From Pseudomonadota bacterium (GTDB lineage Bacteria > Pseudomonadota > Gammaproteobacteria > Steroidobacterales > Steroidobacteraceae): 64,000 nt of DNA. Made by a program: the position numbers and the translations under genes. Shown here in pieces: positions 28,980 through 38,324 of the stretch. Position 1 is the first letter of the stretch; every line of letters begins with the position of its first letter. Under the pieces are notes generated by a model. That model searched no databases, was not told the DNA's origin, and saw only the letters and a program-made list of their open reading frames with translations. Where the stretch lies: the NCBI GenBank assembly GCA_023391335.1, contig JAEWBG010000051.1, positions 1-64,000 on the forward strand. The letters run 5' to 3'.

Positions 28980-30494
28980 TCAATCCTCTCGCGTCACCCG
29001 CAGCACTTCTTCAAGCGTCGTGACACCGGACAAGATTTTAGTGCGGCCGTCGTCGCGAATGCTCGGCGTGAGCGTGCGTGCGTAACGTTCGAGTTCATGC
29101 TCGCCGGAGCCGTCGTGAATCATAGTCCGCATCGTATCGTCGACGAGCACCAGTTCATGGATGCCAGTGCGGCCTTTGAATCCTTGCGTTGCATCCGATG
29201 ACGGGCGGTACAGAGTCGGTGAGGGTGCATCGGCAGGAATGTTCAGCAGCCGGCGTTCGTAATCGCCGGCGACATACGGTTCGCGCGTGGCTGGATTCAG
29301 AACGCGAACGAGGCGTTGCGCCAACACGCCGATCAAGCTGGATGAGAGCAGAAATGGCTCGACACCCATATCGCGCAATCGGGTCACGGCACCGACCGCC
29401 GTGTTGGTGTGAAGCGTTGAAAGCACTAAGTGCCCGGTGAGCGAGGCTTGCACGGCAATGTGTGCCGTTTCGAGATCGCGGATTTCGCCGATCATCACCA
29501 CATCCGGGTCCTGACGAAGAATCGCACGCAGCCCACGCGCGAACGTCATCTCGACCTTGGTGTTCACCTGCGTTTGGCCGATGCCGTCGATGTAGTACTC
29601 GATCGGGTCTTCGACCGTCATGATGTTGCGCGTGTTGTCGTTGATGCGCTCCAGCGCCGCGTATAGCGTGGTCGTTTTACCGGAACCCGTCGGGCCTGTG
29701 ACCAGGATGATGCCGTGAGGCTTGTGGATGAGTTCATCCATCATGGACCGCGTGCGCGGATCCATGCCTAAGGATTCCAATTCCAGGCGCCCGGCTTGCT
29801 TGTCCAGCAAGCGCAGTACCACGCGTTCGCCATGGCCGGCGGGAATCGTGGAAACACGGACGTCGACAGCGCGGCCTGCGACCCGCAGTGAAATTCGGCC
29901 GTCCTGGGGCAAACGCTTTTCAGCAATGTCGAGCTTGGACATGACTTTGATGCGCGACACGACGAGCGCAGCAACGGCTCGCCGGGACTGCAGAACTTCG
30001 CGCAAGACGCCATCGACGCGAAATCGCACCACGAGCCGATTTTCGAACGGCTCGATGTGAATGTCCGATGCGTTGTCTTTGACCGCCTGGGTGAGGATCG
30101 CGTTGATGAGTTTGATGATCGGCGCTTGATCGTCGCTTTCGAGCAAGTCGGAAGGTTCGGGAAGATCTTGGGCAAGGTGCGCAAGGTCGGTGTCGTCTTC
30201 CATCCCGCCGACCATTTGCATGGCAGTGTTCGTGCCGCCCTCGTACTGGGCGCGCAGCAATTGTTCGAATGCTTCGGCATCGACTCGGCGCAACTGCAAA
30301 GGCATTCCCAGTACGCGACGCACCTCCGCCACGCTCGCCGGTTGTGCACCGGCACGGTAAACGGCTTCTGCAACGCCGTTTTCAACCTTTTGGATCAGCA
30401 CGCCGTGACGTTTGCAGAAAGCGAACGACAGTAGCTGGTTCGCGTTCTGCGGTGCTGGCGCGTCGGCCGGCCGAGTCGGAGCCTCGGTGCTCAT
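28980..30494 (-). CDS. gspE: Type II secretion ATPase GspE
   Basis: A 504-residue secretion ATPase that powers pseudopilus assembly. It has an N-terminal domain (about 30-125) that docks to GspL, Walker A GPTGSGKT near 266, the Asp and His boxes, and Walker B around DPDVVMIGEIRD. The usual C-terminal zinc site with four cysteines (CxxC...CxxC) is lost: the first pair reads LNPATREPY (near 398) and the second PSSDATQG (near 433), while flanking QRLVR and GRTGIHEL are intact. The start follows gspD by 6 bases. Confidence 0.94.
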   Translation of the reverse strand: MSTEAPTRPADAPAPQNANQLLSFAFCKRHGVLIQKVENGVAEAVYRAGAQPASVAEVRRVLGMPLQLRRVDAEAFEQLLRAQYEGGTNTAMQMVGGMEDDTDLAHLAQDLPEPSDLLESDDQAPIIKLINAILTQAVKDNASDIHIEPFENRLVVRFRVDGVLREVLQSRRAVAALVVSRIKVMSKLDIAEKRLPQDGRISLRVAGRAVDVRVSTIPAGHGERVVLRLLDKQAGRLELESLGMDPRTRSMMDELIHKPHGIILVTGPTGSGKTTTLYAALERINDNTRNIMTVEDPIEYYIDGIGQTQVNTKVEMTFARGLRAILRQDPDVVMIGEIRDLETAHIAVQASLTGHLVLSTLHTNTAVGAVTRLRDMGVEPFLLSSSLIGVLAQRLVRVLNPATREPYVAGDYERRLLNIPADAPSPTLYRPSSDATQGFKGRTGIHELVLVDDTMRTMIHDGSGEHELERYARTLTPSIRDDGRTKILSGVTTLEEVLRVTRED

Positions 30495-30500
30495 GCGTAG

Positions 30501-32726
30501 CTATTCTCCATGCGGGCGCAGATCGACCGCCGAATCCGGTGACTTCACGTCGGGCGGTCGCGCTTCAGGTTGCGCAGGCGTGCTCTGAGTTTGCGGAGGC
30601 TCGGATTGCGACTGTGGTTGTGAGCCTTCCTTCAGTGGGGCGGTTTGAACTTTCGGAACTGTGCCGGGTGCCGGTGGGGCTTCGCCCGCTGTCGGGTCGG
30701 CATACTTCGAGAGCTCCTCGATCGGAGGCAGCAGTGGCTGACGTTCGCCAGGCAGCAACGTAACGCGTCCCTTGCGGCGAGCCAGCTGCTGATCGCGCAT
30801 TACGTTGTACTTGGCATTCGTTTCGAACGCAGCTGCAACGCCATCTCGCAAGATCGTCGGGCGGATGAACACCATCAGATTGCTCTTCTCCTTGGTGCCG
30901 CTGCGCGTCTTGAACAATTCGCCGATGAGTGGAATGGAGCCCAAGATTGGCACCCGATTTTCGCCTTCGCGTGCGGTGTCGGAAATCAATCCGCCGAGCA
31001 CGATCACTTGGCCATCTTCGACTAACACCTTGGTCGTGATGGTGCGCTTGTTCGTCACCAAATCGACGGCGCCTTGAACGCCTTGGCTCACGCCCGAAGA
31101 TTCCTGTTCGATCTTAAGCATGACGGCGTTGCCTTCGTTGATCTGCGGCGTGATCTTCAAAATCGTGCCGACCTCTTCGCGCTGAATGGTCTGGAACGGA
31201 TTGACGATGCCGTTGTTGTTCGTCCCGGTGCCGCCACCGCTCGTGTATTGACCGGTGACGAATGGAATCTCTTGCGCAACTTTGATTTCGGCTTCTTCGT
31301 TATCCAACGTGATGACCGAAGGTGTCTGCAATATGTTGGTGCTCGAATCGCCGCGCAACGCTCGCAACAGCACTGCAAAGTTCACGGCGCCATCTTGAAA
31401 GCGACCGGCGCCCAACGTGAGTCCCTTCGGAATTCCCGTCGCGAGGGCTTGACCGCCTTGCGCGATGGCCGCGCCGATGCTGCCGATGCTGGCGCTACCT
31501 ACGTCTTGGTTGAAGGTGCCGATCGGAACGGTGTTGCCGCTCGAGTCGCTGCCATCGATTGCCCAGTTCACTCCCAGTTCCGCTGCCTTGTTGGCGCTCA
31601 CTTCTACGAGGATGGCTTCGACGAGCACTTGCAGACGTCGAATATCGAGCTTGTCGATCACGGACATGATTTGACGCATTACCTTCGGCGGCGCCGTGAT
31701 CACGAGCGCGTTGGTTTGCTTGTCGGCCCAAATCGTCACGCTGCGATCTGCCGCGGCGGCACCACCGGCAGGAGCAGGTTGGCCAGGCGTTGCTTGCACG
31801 ATGCCCTGAACTTGCTCCTTCAGTTTGCCGGCAATTTCTTCGGCATCGGCGTAGTTCAGGTAACGAACCTGCGTATCGCCGCCGCTTTCGAGCGGCGTAT
31901 CCAAATGCGTCACCAGAGTCTTCAGGCGCAGGCGTTGCGAGCTCTCGCCGCTGATCAACACGCTATTGGTGCGATCGTCCGCGACGAGTTTGGCCGCCGC
32001 GCTGCCGGCTTCCTGTTGTGCGCCGGGACCGGAGAACAGCGTGTTCACGACGCGCACGATTTCGCCGGCGCTGGCGTTCTCAAGGCGCACGATGTCGATG
32101 TCCTCGTCGCCTTGCTGGTCGATGCGTTGAATGATGCGCATCATGCGATTCACGTTCGCCGCGCGATCGGAAATGATCAGCATGTTGGAGGCTGGGTAAG
32201 CCGCCAGGTGTCCATACTGCGGAATCAAGGGGCGCAGGATCGGCACCAACTGCGCGGCACTGACGTTTCGCACGGCGATCACTTGCGTCACGACTTCATC
32301 CGAGGTCGAGCTGACGTGATCGGGTAGATCGTCGCCCGGAACCTGCTTCGCGTTCGCATCGGGAATGATCTTGATGACATTGCCGGAAGGCACCGCGACG
32401 AATCCGTGGACCTGCAAAATCGACAGGAACGCTTGATAGAAAGCGTCCGGCGACATCGGCGTCGAGGAAAGAATCGTCACCTGCGCACGCACGCGAGGAT
32501 CGACGATGAATGTCTTGCCGGTGATGGTGCTGACTGCCTCGATAATGCGCGACAGATCTGCGTCTCTAAATGAGGGCGTGATCGTCGGTTGACCCTGATT
32601 CGCCGTAGGCTGCTGAGCCGAAACAGTGGCGCACACGAAGAGCGCGGCAAGGACGAGCCAGTGGCGCTTGGTGTGCTGGGTCGGTCGAGCGACTCGGTGC
32701 CCGTTGGGTATCGCGAAGATCGTCAT
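30501..32726 (-). CDS. gspD: Type II secretion outer-membrane secretin GspD
   Basis: A 741-residue secretin with a signal peptide (LVLAALFVCATVSAQ). N0 (about 50-120) and N1-N3 repeats follow, then the secretin beta-barrel domain (about 400-640) with its family signature VPILGSIPLIGELFK. A proline/glutamine-rich C-terminal tail (about 665-741) is where a pilotin might bind. It forms the outer-membrane gate for folded proteins. It sits between gspC (30-bp gap) and gspE (6-bp gap), so it is one operon. Confidence 0.96.
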   Translation of the reverse strand: MTIFAIPNGHRVARPTQHTKRHWLVLAALFVCATVSAQQPTANQGQPTITPSFRDADLSRIIEAVSTITGKTFIVDPRVRAQVTILSSTPMSPDAFYQAFLSILQVHGFVAVPSGNVIKIIPDANAKQVPGDDLPDHVSSTSDEVVTQVIAVRNVSAAQLVPILRPLIPQYGHLAAYPASNMLIISDRAANVNRMMRIIQRIDQQGDEDIDIVRLENASAGEIVRVVNTLFSGPGAQQEAGSAAAKLVADDRTNSVLISGESSQRLRLKTLVTHLDTPLESGGDTQVRYLNYADAEEIAGKLKEQVQGIVQATPGQPAPAGGAAAADRSVTIWADKQTNALVITAPPKVMRQIMSVIDKLDIRRLQVLVEAILVEVSANKAAELGVNWAIDGSDSSGNTVPIGTFNQDVGSASIGSIGAAIAQGGQALATGIPKGLTLGAGRFQDGAVNFAVLLRALRGDSSTNILQTPSVITLDNEEAEIKVAQEIPFVTGQYTSGGGTGTNNNGIVNPFQTIQREEVGTILKITPQINEGNAVMLKIEQESSGVSQGVQGAVDLVTNKRTITTKVLVEDGQVIVLGGLISDTAREGENRVPILGSIPLIGELFKTRSGTKEKSNLMVFIRPTILRDGVAAAFETNAKYNVMRDQQLARRKGRVTLLPGERQPLLPPIEELSKYADPTAGEAPPAPGTVPKVQTAPLKEGSQPQSQSEPPQTQSTPAQPEARPPDVKSPDSAVDLRPHGE

Positions 32727-32756
32727 TGACGGTCCTTGGGCTGTGTTCTCATTCGG

Positions 32757-33713
32757 TCAGTCTTGATCGTCGGGTGGAATCGGCTTGAGCGGCCGATCGA
32801 ACGGCTTTGGGTCAGGCGGCGCATTCGGATCGGGCACGCTGAGCTGCGCAAAGTTCAACGTAAGATCCTGAGTCTGACCGTTACGTTCGACCGACACTGT
32901 TACACGGTCGGCGCTCCCCATGGTGTTAAAGATCTCGGGCGCACGCTGCGGATCGTCGAGAGGCGTCCCGTTAATCGCAAGCACGAGGTCGCCTGGTTGC
33001 AATCCGAGGCGAGCGAATTGCTGCCGATTGCGACCGGGGTACACGCGATAACCGCGCTGCACGCCGTTTGCAAACACGGGCTGCGGACGCACGATTTCGG
33101 CCAACGCGGCCGGATTGGTTTCGGCGATGCGCCGGATGTTTTCGACCACCTGATTCTGCGGAGCCGGCGCGGCGGGACGATTGATGATCCCGGCGGCGAG
33201 TTCCCGCGGCAATGCGAGCGTCTCTAGCTGGCCGTTTCGATCCAAGATCACGCGATCGAAATACACTTGGTGCAGCCGTATTCCAGGCCGGACTGCGTCG
33301 CCCACTGCATAGACGTTCGCGTTCTGTGCGGACTCGCCAATGATCGCCATGCCCTTGGCAGGATCCGCTGCTGCAAACACGGCGCTCAGCACGAGGTTCG
33401 CCTGAGAGGGTGGTGCGTTTTCCGGGTTCTGAGCCGCCTCTGCCTGCGCAACACCGAACAGATGCGCATTCACGATCGCGGGGACGTCGACGCTCTTCGG
33501 CTTGGAGCTCAACGCGGTGGTTGAGGGCGTGATCGTGATCGGATTCGTGTCTGGCTTCGGCTCGAGCAGGAGCCACGTGATTTGTACGAATTCCCAAGCG
33601 ATCGCGATGATCAGAACGACAGCCAGCACTCGCGGCAGCGTGCGGGTGGCGCGCTCAAGCCACTGCTGCGGCGAGAGCTCCTGAAATTCGCGCAGGGTGG
33701 TTGAAAGTGACAT
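32757..33713 (-). CDS. gspC: Type II secretion protein GspC
   Basis: A 318-residue inner-membrane protein linking the platform to the secretin. It has a short cytosolic N-terminus, one membrane helix (about 26-46), a homology-region domain (about 65-160) and a C-terminal PDZ-like domain (about 210-295; GLQPGDLVLAINGTPLDDP). ATG 33,713 gives the expected N-terminus; an upstream in-frame start at 33,755 adds 14 residues. It is the first gene of gspCDEF. Confidence 0.92.
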   Translation of the reverse strand: MSLSTTLREFQELSPQQWLERATRTLPRVLAVVLIIAIAWEFVQITWLLLEPKPDTNPITITPSTTALSSKPKSVDVPAIVNAHLFGVAQAEAAQNPENAPPSQANLVLSAVFAAADPAKGMAIIGESAQNANVYAVGDAVRPGIRLHQVYFDRVILDRNGQLETLALPRELAAGIINRPAAPAPQNQVVENIRRIAETNPAALAEIVRPQPVFANGVQRGYRVYPGRNRQQFARLGLQPGDLVLAINGTPLDDPQRAPEIFNTMGSADRVTVSVERNGQTQDLTLNFAQLSVPDPNAPPDPKPFDRPLKPIPPDDQD

Positions 33714-34264
33714 CAGCACTGCGCTGGCCGGCTGGTGTGAACGAACCCGGCCCATACCAAGCGAACGCCCAACAAACGCGAGGTTTGGGGTCGCACGTGG
33801 GTGAGCACTGCCGACTTTGCATTCATGAATGATTCGTTATTGCCAGCGCCAAAGCTGCGCCGCGCATGATAAAGAGTCGCCATAGTTTGTCACAAGGGAT
33901 TGTTCCGGCTGGCTAAATGTCCGGAAATCGGCCGCGATTACGGCGCTGCCGCAACGCTTAGGACCGGTTCCCGGTCGGCCGGTTCAAGGCGCGCCAAGAT
34001 ATACCCATCACGCTGCATTGAAACCTGTCGCCAATGCCCGAATCTCCGAGCTCGAATCTGTTGGCCCGAATCTGGATAACCGCGAGTGCGGTGCGTCGGA
34101 ATGCGCTGACCGCGATTCGTGTTCCCACACATCGGCTGGACGATTTGATGTGCGGCTTCATCGAAAGGAGCTTGAACGTCTGCGATGACAAGCAAGGTAC
34201 GCTGCGAGAATTTCGGCGATTGAACTGCGTTTGAACTGCGTCACAAATTGCGTTGGATGCTGCC
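33714..34264. other. Long spacer upstream of gspC and clpS
   Basis: About 550 bases without a convincing gene. A 12-bp palindrome CATTCATGAATG lies at 33,820-33,831, possibly a regulator site for gspC. Weak open frames exist on both strands: 85 codons at 33,938-34,195 minus and 66 codons at 34,034-34,234 plus. Neither shows a motif I recognise and they overlap each other, so I do not call a gene. Confidence 0.4.
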
Positions 34265-34293
34265 TTGTAATGTCCAGCTTTCCACCCTATAAA
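34265..34293 (+). promoter_or_regulatory. Sigma-70-type promoter for clpS
   Basis: TTGTAA at 34,265-34,270, a 17-base spacer, then TATAAA at 34,288-34,293, about 30 bases before the clpS start codon. It is a near-consensus housekeeping promoter. Confidence 0.7.
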
Positions 34294-34323
34294 GCATTTC
34301 AACTGGCAAAGCGTCGACGTTAG

Positions 34324-34641
34324 ATGGCGGAAGAGAGCACACGACATGAACGCGGGCTGGTCACTGAGGAAGCCGAGCCGAAGCTCAAGCAACCACCGCT
34401 GTACCAGGTCGTATTGCTGAACGACGACTACACTCCGATGGAGTTCGTCGTGGACGTTCTGGAAAGTATCTTTTCCATGGACCGTACGACGGCGACGCGC
34501 GTCATGCTGGAGGTTCACACCCGAGGCAAAGGCGTCTGCGGCGTGTACACATACGAAATCGCCGAGACCAAAGTTGCCCAGGTCACGACCTACGCCCGGC
34601 AACATCAACACCCTCTCCTGTGCACCATGGAAGAGACTTGA
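34324..34641 (+). CDS. clpS: ATP-dependent Clp protease adapter ClpS
   Basis: A 105-residue N-degron adaptor that delivers proteins with N-terminal Leu/Phe/Trp/Tyr to ClpAP. It has a flexible N-terminus and a core with YQVVLLNDDYTPMEFV (substrate pocket) and the region binding the ClpA N-domain. It is upstream of clpA, and aat, which makes N-degrons, is encoded 3 kb away, so the whole N-end rule pathway is local. Confidence 0.96.
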   Translation: MAEESTRHERGLVTEEAEPKLKQPPLYQVVLLNDDYTPMEFVVDVLESIFSMDRTTATRVMLEVHTRGKGVCGVYTYEIAETKVAQVTTYARQHQHPLLCTMEET

Positions 34642-34804
34642 GCAACGGCGCGGAACCAACACCCCCCTTTGCTGAGTCTCATACACGGACCGACCATCGG
34701 TCGTGGGAGCGGACCGACAACCGAAAGCGCGGCTTGCCACGCATCTGGCGTGACGAACCGTACCCACCCATACGGGTTAAACCGCAACAGGGTAGAGCCG
34801 TTCA

Positions 34805-37081
34805 GTGTTAAGCAGCGAACTCGAAATCTGTCTCAACGAAGCGTTCCAATCGGCACGCGAAGCGCGGCATGAGTTCATGACCGTCGAGCATCTGTTGCTC
34901 GCGATCGTGGATACGCCGAAAGTCCGGGAGATCTTGCGAGCGTGCGGAGCCGACGTGGCGCGCCTGCGCAAGGACCTGAAAGACTTCATTGACCAGACAA
35001 CTCCACGTCTCAAAGATGACGACGACCGCGAAGTGCAACCCACGCTGGGCTTCCAGCGGGTTTTGCAGCGCGCGGTATTTCATGTGCAGTCCAGCGGCAA
35101 GAAGGAAGTGACGGCAGCCAACGTGCTCGTCGCGATCTTCAGCGAGAAGCATTCGCACGCTGCTTACTTGCTGTCGATGCAGGACGTCGCGCGCCTGGAC
35201 GTCGTCAACTACATCTCGCACGGTCTCACCAAGATCGGCGAAGACCGGCCCGAGAAAGAAGACGCCGCACCGGGAACCGAAGCCGAACGCGAGGCCGAAG
35301 GCGGTACCGCTCTCGAGAAGTACACGACCAATCTCAACAAGCTCGCGATGGAGGGGCGCATCGATCCGTTGATCGGTCGACAACACGAAGTCGAGCGCAC
35401 CGTGGAGATCCTCTGCCGCCGCCGCAAGAACAATCCATTGTTCGTGGGCGAAGCGGGTGTCGGTAAGACGGCGCTCGTCGAAGGTCTTGCTCGCATGATT
35501 GTGGAAGACAAGGTCCCCGAAGTGCTCAGCGACAGCACGGTTTACGCGCTCGACATGGGAGCGCTCATCGCGGGCACCAAATATCGTGGCGATTTCGAAA
35601 AACGCCTCAAGGGCGTATTGAGCGAACTGAAGAAAAATCCGGGCGCCATCTTGTTCATCGATGAGATTCACACGGTCATCGGTGCGGGAGCGGCATCCGG
35701 TGGTGTGATGGACGCATCCAACCTCATCAAGCCAGCACTCGCGAATGGCGAGCTGCGTTGCATCGGTTCGACGACCTACACCGAATATCGTGGAATTTTC
35801 GAGAAGGACCATGCGCTAGCACGTCGCTTCCAGAAGATCGACGTGGTTGAGCCGTCCGTGCCCGAGACGATCGAAATTCTTCGCGGCCTGCGTTCACGCT
35901 TCGAGGAGTATCACAACGTCAAATACGCAGACGATGCGCTCACCGCCGCTGCGGAGCTCGCTGCGCGCCATATCAACGACCGTCAATTGCCTGACAAGGC
36001 GATCGACGTCATCGATGAAGCCGGTGCGCGTCTGCGTTTGAAGCCGGAAGGCCAGCGCGAGACGACGGTCACGACACCGATGATCGAAGACGTCGTCGCT
36101 CGTATCGCACGCATTCCGCCAAAGAACGTTTCCACGTCCGACAAAGACGTGCTGCGCAATCTCGAGCGCAATCTCAAATTGGTGATCTACGGCCAAGATG
36201 CGGCCATCGAAACGCTGGCATCAGCGATCAAGATGTCGCGCTCGGGTCTCGGCGATCAACGCAAGCCAGTGGGCTCGTTCTTGTTCGCAGGTCCCACGGG
36301 CGTCGGTAAGACGGAAGTCACCCGTCAGTTGGCGATTACCCTCGGTGTCGAGCTCATCCGCTTCGACATGTCGGAATACATGGAGCGTCATACCGTCTCG
36401 CGTCTGATCGGCGCGCCTCCAGGATACGTGGGCTTCGATCAAGGCGGATTGCTGACGGAGGCCATTAACAAGCATCCGCATTCGGTGTTGCTGCTCGATG
36501 AAATCGAGAAAGCGCATCCCGACGTCTTCAATTTGCTGCTGCAGGTGATGGATCACGGCACGCTGACGGATAACAACGGACGCAAAGCCGACTTCCGCCA
36601 CGTGATCATCGTCATGACGACGAATGCAGGCGCATTTGAAATGAGCCGCCCGTCGATCGGATTCACGCAGCAGGACAACACGACTGACGGCATGGAGGCG
36701 ATCAAGCGTTTGTTCTCTCCGGAGTTCCGCAATCGTTTGGATGGCATCATCCAGTTCAACGGCTTGGATCCGCGGACGATTCAGCGAGTTGTCGACAAAC
36801 TGTTGGTGGAAGTCGAAGCGCAGCTCGAGCAGAAGGGTGTGCAGTTGCACATCGACGATACCGCTCGCGAGTGGCTCGCTCGCAAGGGTTATGACCCGAA
36901 GATGGGCGCTCGGCCGATGGCGCGAGTCATCCAAGAAGCGATCAAGCGTCCGCTGGCGGAAGAACTCTTATTCGGCCGCTTGAGCGGTGGCGGACACGCT
37001 TTCGTCACTGTGGGTGGCGACGATCAGATCAAGGTCGAAGCCAGAGCCGATAGCGAGCAGGCACTGCTGGAGGGCAGTTAA
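34805..37081 (+). CDS. clpA: ATP-dependent Clp protease ATPase subunit ClpA
   Basis: A 758-residue AAA+ unfoldase that feeds ClpP. The N-domain (about 1-145) binds ClpS. D1 has Walker A GEAGVGKT (near 218) and D2 has GPTGVGKT (near 500). Length and order match E. coli ClpA (758). The start codon is GTG at 34,805, chosen because LSSELEICLNEAF is the conserved N-terminus. The 163-bp gap after clpS contains a small hairpin (GACCGA/TCGGTC). A strong terminator follows the gene. Confidence 0.96.
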   Translation: MLSSELEICLNEAFQSAREARHEFMTVEHLLLAIVDTPKVREILRACGADVARLRKDLKDFIDQTTPRLKDDDDREVQPTLGFQRVLQRAVFHVQSSGKKEVTAANVLVAIFSEKHSHAAYLLSMQDVARLDVVNYISHGLTKIGEDRPEKEDAAPGTEAEREAEGGTALEKYTTNLNKLAMEGRIDPLIGRQHEVERTVEILCRRRKNNPLFVGEAGVGKTALVEGLARMIVEDKVPEVLSDSTVYALDMGALIAGTKYRGDFEKRLKGVLSELKKNPGAILFIDEIHTVIGAGAASGGVMDASNLIKPALANGELRCIGSTTYTEYRGIFEKDHALARRFQKIDVVEPSVPETIEILRGLRSRFEEYHNVKYADDALTAAAELAARHINDRQLPDKAIDVIDEAGARLRLKPEGQRETTVTTPMIEDVVARIARIPPKNVSTSDKDVLRNLERNLKLVIYGQDAAIETLASAIKMSRSGLGDQRKPVGSFLFAGPTGVGKTEVTRQLAITLGVELIRFDMSEYMERHTVSRLIGAPPGYVGFDQGGLLTEAINKHPHSVLLLDEIEKAHPDVFNLLLQVMDHGTLTDNNGRKADFRHVIIVMTTNAGAFEMSRPSIGFTQQDNTTDGMEAIKRLFSPEFRNRLDGIIQFNGLDPRTIQRVVDKLLVEVEAQLEQKGVQLHIDDTAREWLARKGYDPKMGARPMARVIQEAIKRPLAEELLFGRLSGGGHAFVTVGGDDQIKVEARADSEQALLEGS

Positions 37082-37082
37082 C

Positions 37083-37256
37083 GGTTGAGAGTTGGCGGTT
37101 GGCGGTCAGAAAACCGCCAACGGTCGACTGCTTTAGAGTTGACCGTCAGAAACAAAAAAGGCCGGCAATGCCGGCCTTTTTTGTTCGGTTCTGTCTGTAA
37201 ACCGTAAACAGTCAACCGCCAACCATCCGCGTCCGCGAAGGTCAACTGCCAACCGT
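37083..37256. repeat. Inverted word-repeat flanking a terminator
   Basis: Words of the type GAGAGTTGGCGGTTGGCGGT (37,086 onward) recur in complement on the other side as GTCAACCGCCAACCATCC and CAACTGCCAACCG (37,207-37,256). They bracket the strong bidirectional terminator between the convergent clpA and infA genes. Confidence 0.6.
37151..37185. terminator. Bidirectional Rho-independent terminator (clpA/infA)
   Basis: GGCCGGC-AAT-GCCGGCC with an A-run on one side and a T-run on the other (AACAAAAAA / TTTTTTGTT) works on both strands. It is placed between the convergent clpA and infA genes. Confidence 0.9.
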
Positions 37257-37475
37257 TTACCGTCCCCGATAAATGATTCTGCCCTTCGTCAGATCGTACG
37301 GGGTCAACTCGACGGTGACCTGATCGCCCGTGAGGATTCTGATGTAGTTCTTGCGCATCTTTCCTGAGATGTGCGCGATGACGGTGTGCCCATTGTTGAG
37401 CTGAACACGAAACGTCGTGTTCGGAAGCGTGTCGACCACACGCCCTTCCATCTGAATTGCATCCTCTTTCGACAT
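37257..37475 (-). CDS. infA: Translation initiation factor IF-1
   Basis: A 72-residue S1/OB-fold protein that occupies the ribosomal A site during initiation. The sequence begins MSKEDAIQMEGRVVDTLPNT and ends RIIYRGR, an almost canonical IF-1. It lies between clpA and aat, the conserved gammaproteobacterial order clpS-clpA-infA-aat. Confidence 0.98.
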   Translation of the reverse strand: MSKEDAIQMEGRVVDTLPNTTFRVQLNNGHTVIAHISGKMRKNYIRILTGDQVTVELTPYDLTKGRIIYRGR

Positions 37476-37616
37476 GCACTCTCTTTAAATTGGCGGGAAC
37501 TGGAGGCGGAAAGCGCGCGAATTGTGCATAAAGGGCAGGGGCAATGCAATGAAAGCTCCTAATGCATGCTCCAGGCGCGGGTTCACCTTACGAAAGGCGC
37601 TAAGCGGTAGTTCCCA

Positions 37617-38324
37617 TCAAGGCGCCGAGGTTGTAGGTGTGGGCCAACACCTATCTTCGGCGGTTAGGGTCGCCAGCCGCACGATGAATTCACGCCGCGG
37701 GATGAGCTTTGCACCGAGACTGAACAGATGCGGCGTGGCCATTTGGCAGTCGATCAGCTGGATGTCGCGAGCGATCAGTTCATCGCACAAGCGCTTCAAT
37801 GCGACCTTGGATGCATCACGCTCGGTGCTGAACATCGATTCCCCAAAAAACATCGCGCCAATCGAGACGCCATACAGTCCCCCCACAAGCTCATCCTCGA
37901 GCCATGTCTCCACACAGTGCGCATATCCAAGTCGATGTAGTTGGACGTAGGCAGCTCGCATTTCTGGCGACAACCAGGTTCCTCCCGGACGCAGCTCCGA
38001 ACTGCCGCACGCCCGAATCACATCGCGGAAAGCCGTATCGATTCGAGTTTCGAAGCCGCGATTGCGGATCGTCTTGGCCAAGCTCCGCGAGACTTTCATC
38101 TCTTGAGGCACGAGCACTGCGCGCGGATCCGGCGACCACCACAAAATGGGTTGCCCGTGCGAATACCAGGGAAAGATTCCGCGTCGGTAGGCGGCAAGCA
38201 GTCTCGCAGTAGATAGATCGCCGCCGGCAGCGAGCAAACCGTCGGGCTCGCGCAATGCGGCTTCGACCGGCGGAAATGCTTCCGGCGCATCGTTCTCGTG
38301 CAGCCACGCGATCGTGCCTTTCAC
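37617..38324 (-). CDS. aat: Leucyl/phenylalanyl-tRNA--protein transferase
   Basis: Aat attaches Leu or Phe to proteins starting with Lys/Arg, making N-degrons for ClpS-ClpAP. The 235-residue product starts IAWLHENDAPEAFPPVEAAL and carries the family motifs FPWYSHGQPILWWSPDPRAV (about 50-70) and ESMFSTERDASKVAL (near 162). The start codon overlaps the upstream GNAT-like gene by four bases, so the two are co-translated. Confidence 0.96.
   Translation of the reverse strand: MKGTIAWLHENDAPEAFPPVEAALREPDGLLAAGGDLSTARLLAAYRRGIFPWYSHGQPILWWSPDPRAVLVPQEMKVSRSLAKTIRNRGFETRIDTAFRDVIRACGSSELRPGGTWLSPEMRAAYVQLHRLGYAHCVETWLEDELVGGLYGVSIGAMFFGESMFSTERDASKVALKRLCDELIARDIQLIDCQMATPHLFSLGAKLIPRREFIVRLATLTAEDRCWPTPTTSAP

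Noticed and set aside
31074..32327. 417-codon plus-strand open frame inside gspD
   Set aside because: It is fully antisense to the secretin gene, and its histidine/arginine/alanine-rich translation is typical of a shadow frame in GC-rich DNA.
33958..34767. 269-codon minus-strand open frame over clpS
   Set aside because: It overlaps conserved clpS entirely and shows no motif; only the part upstream of clpS remained as an uncertain frame.
34808..35812. 334-codon minus-strand open frame over clpA
   Set aside because: It is antisense to the conserved ClpA N-domain and D1; no family match is visible.
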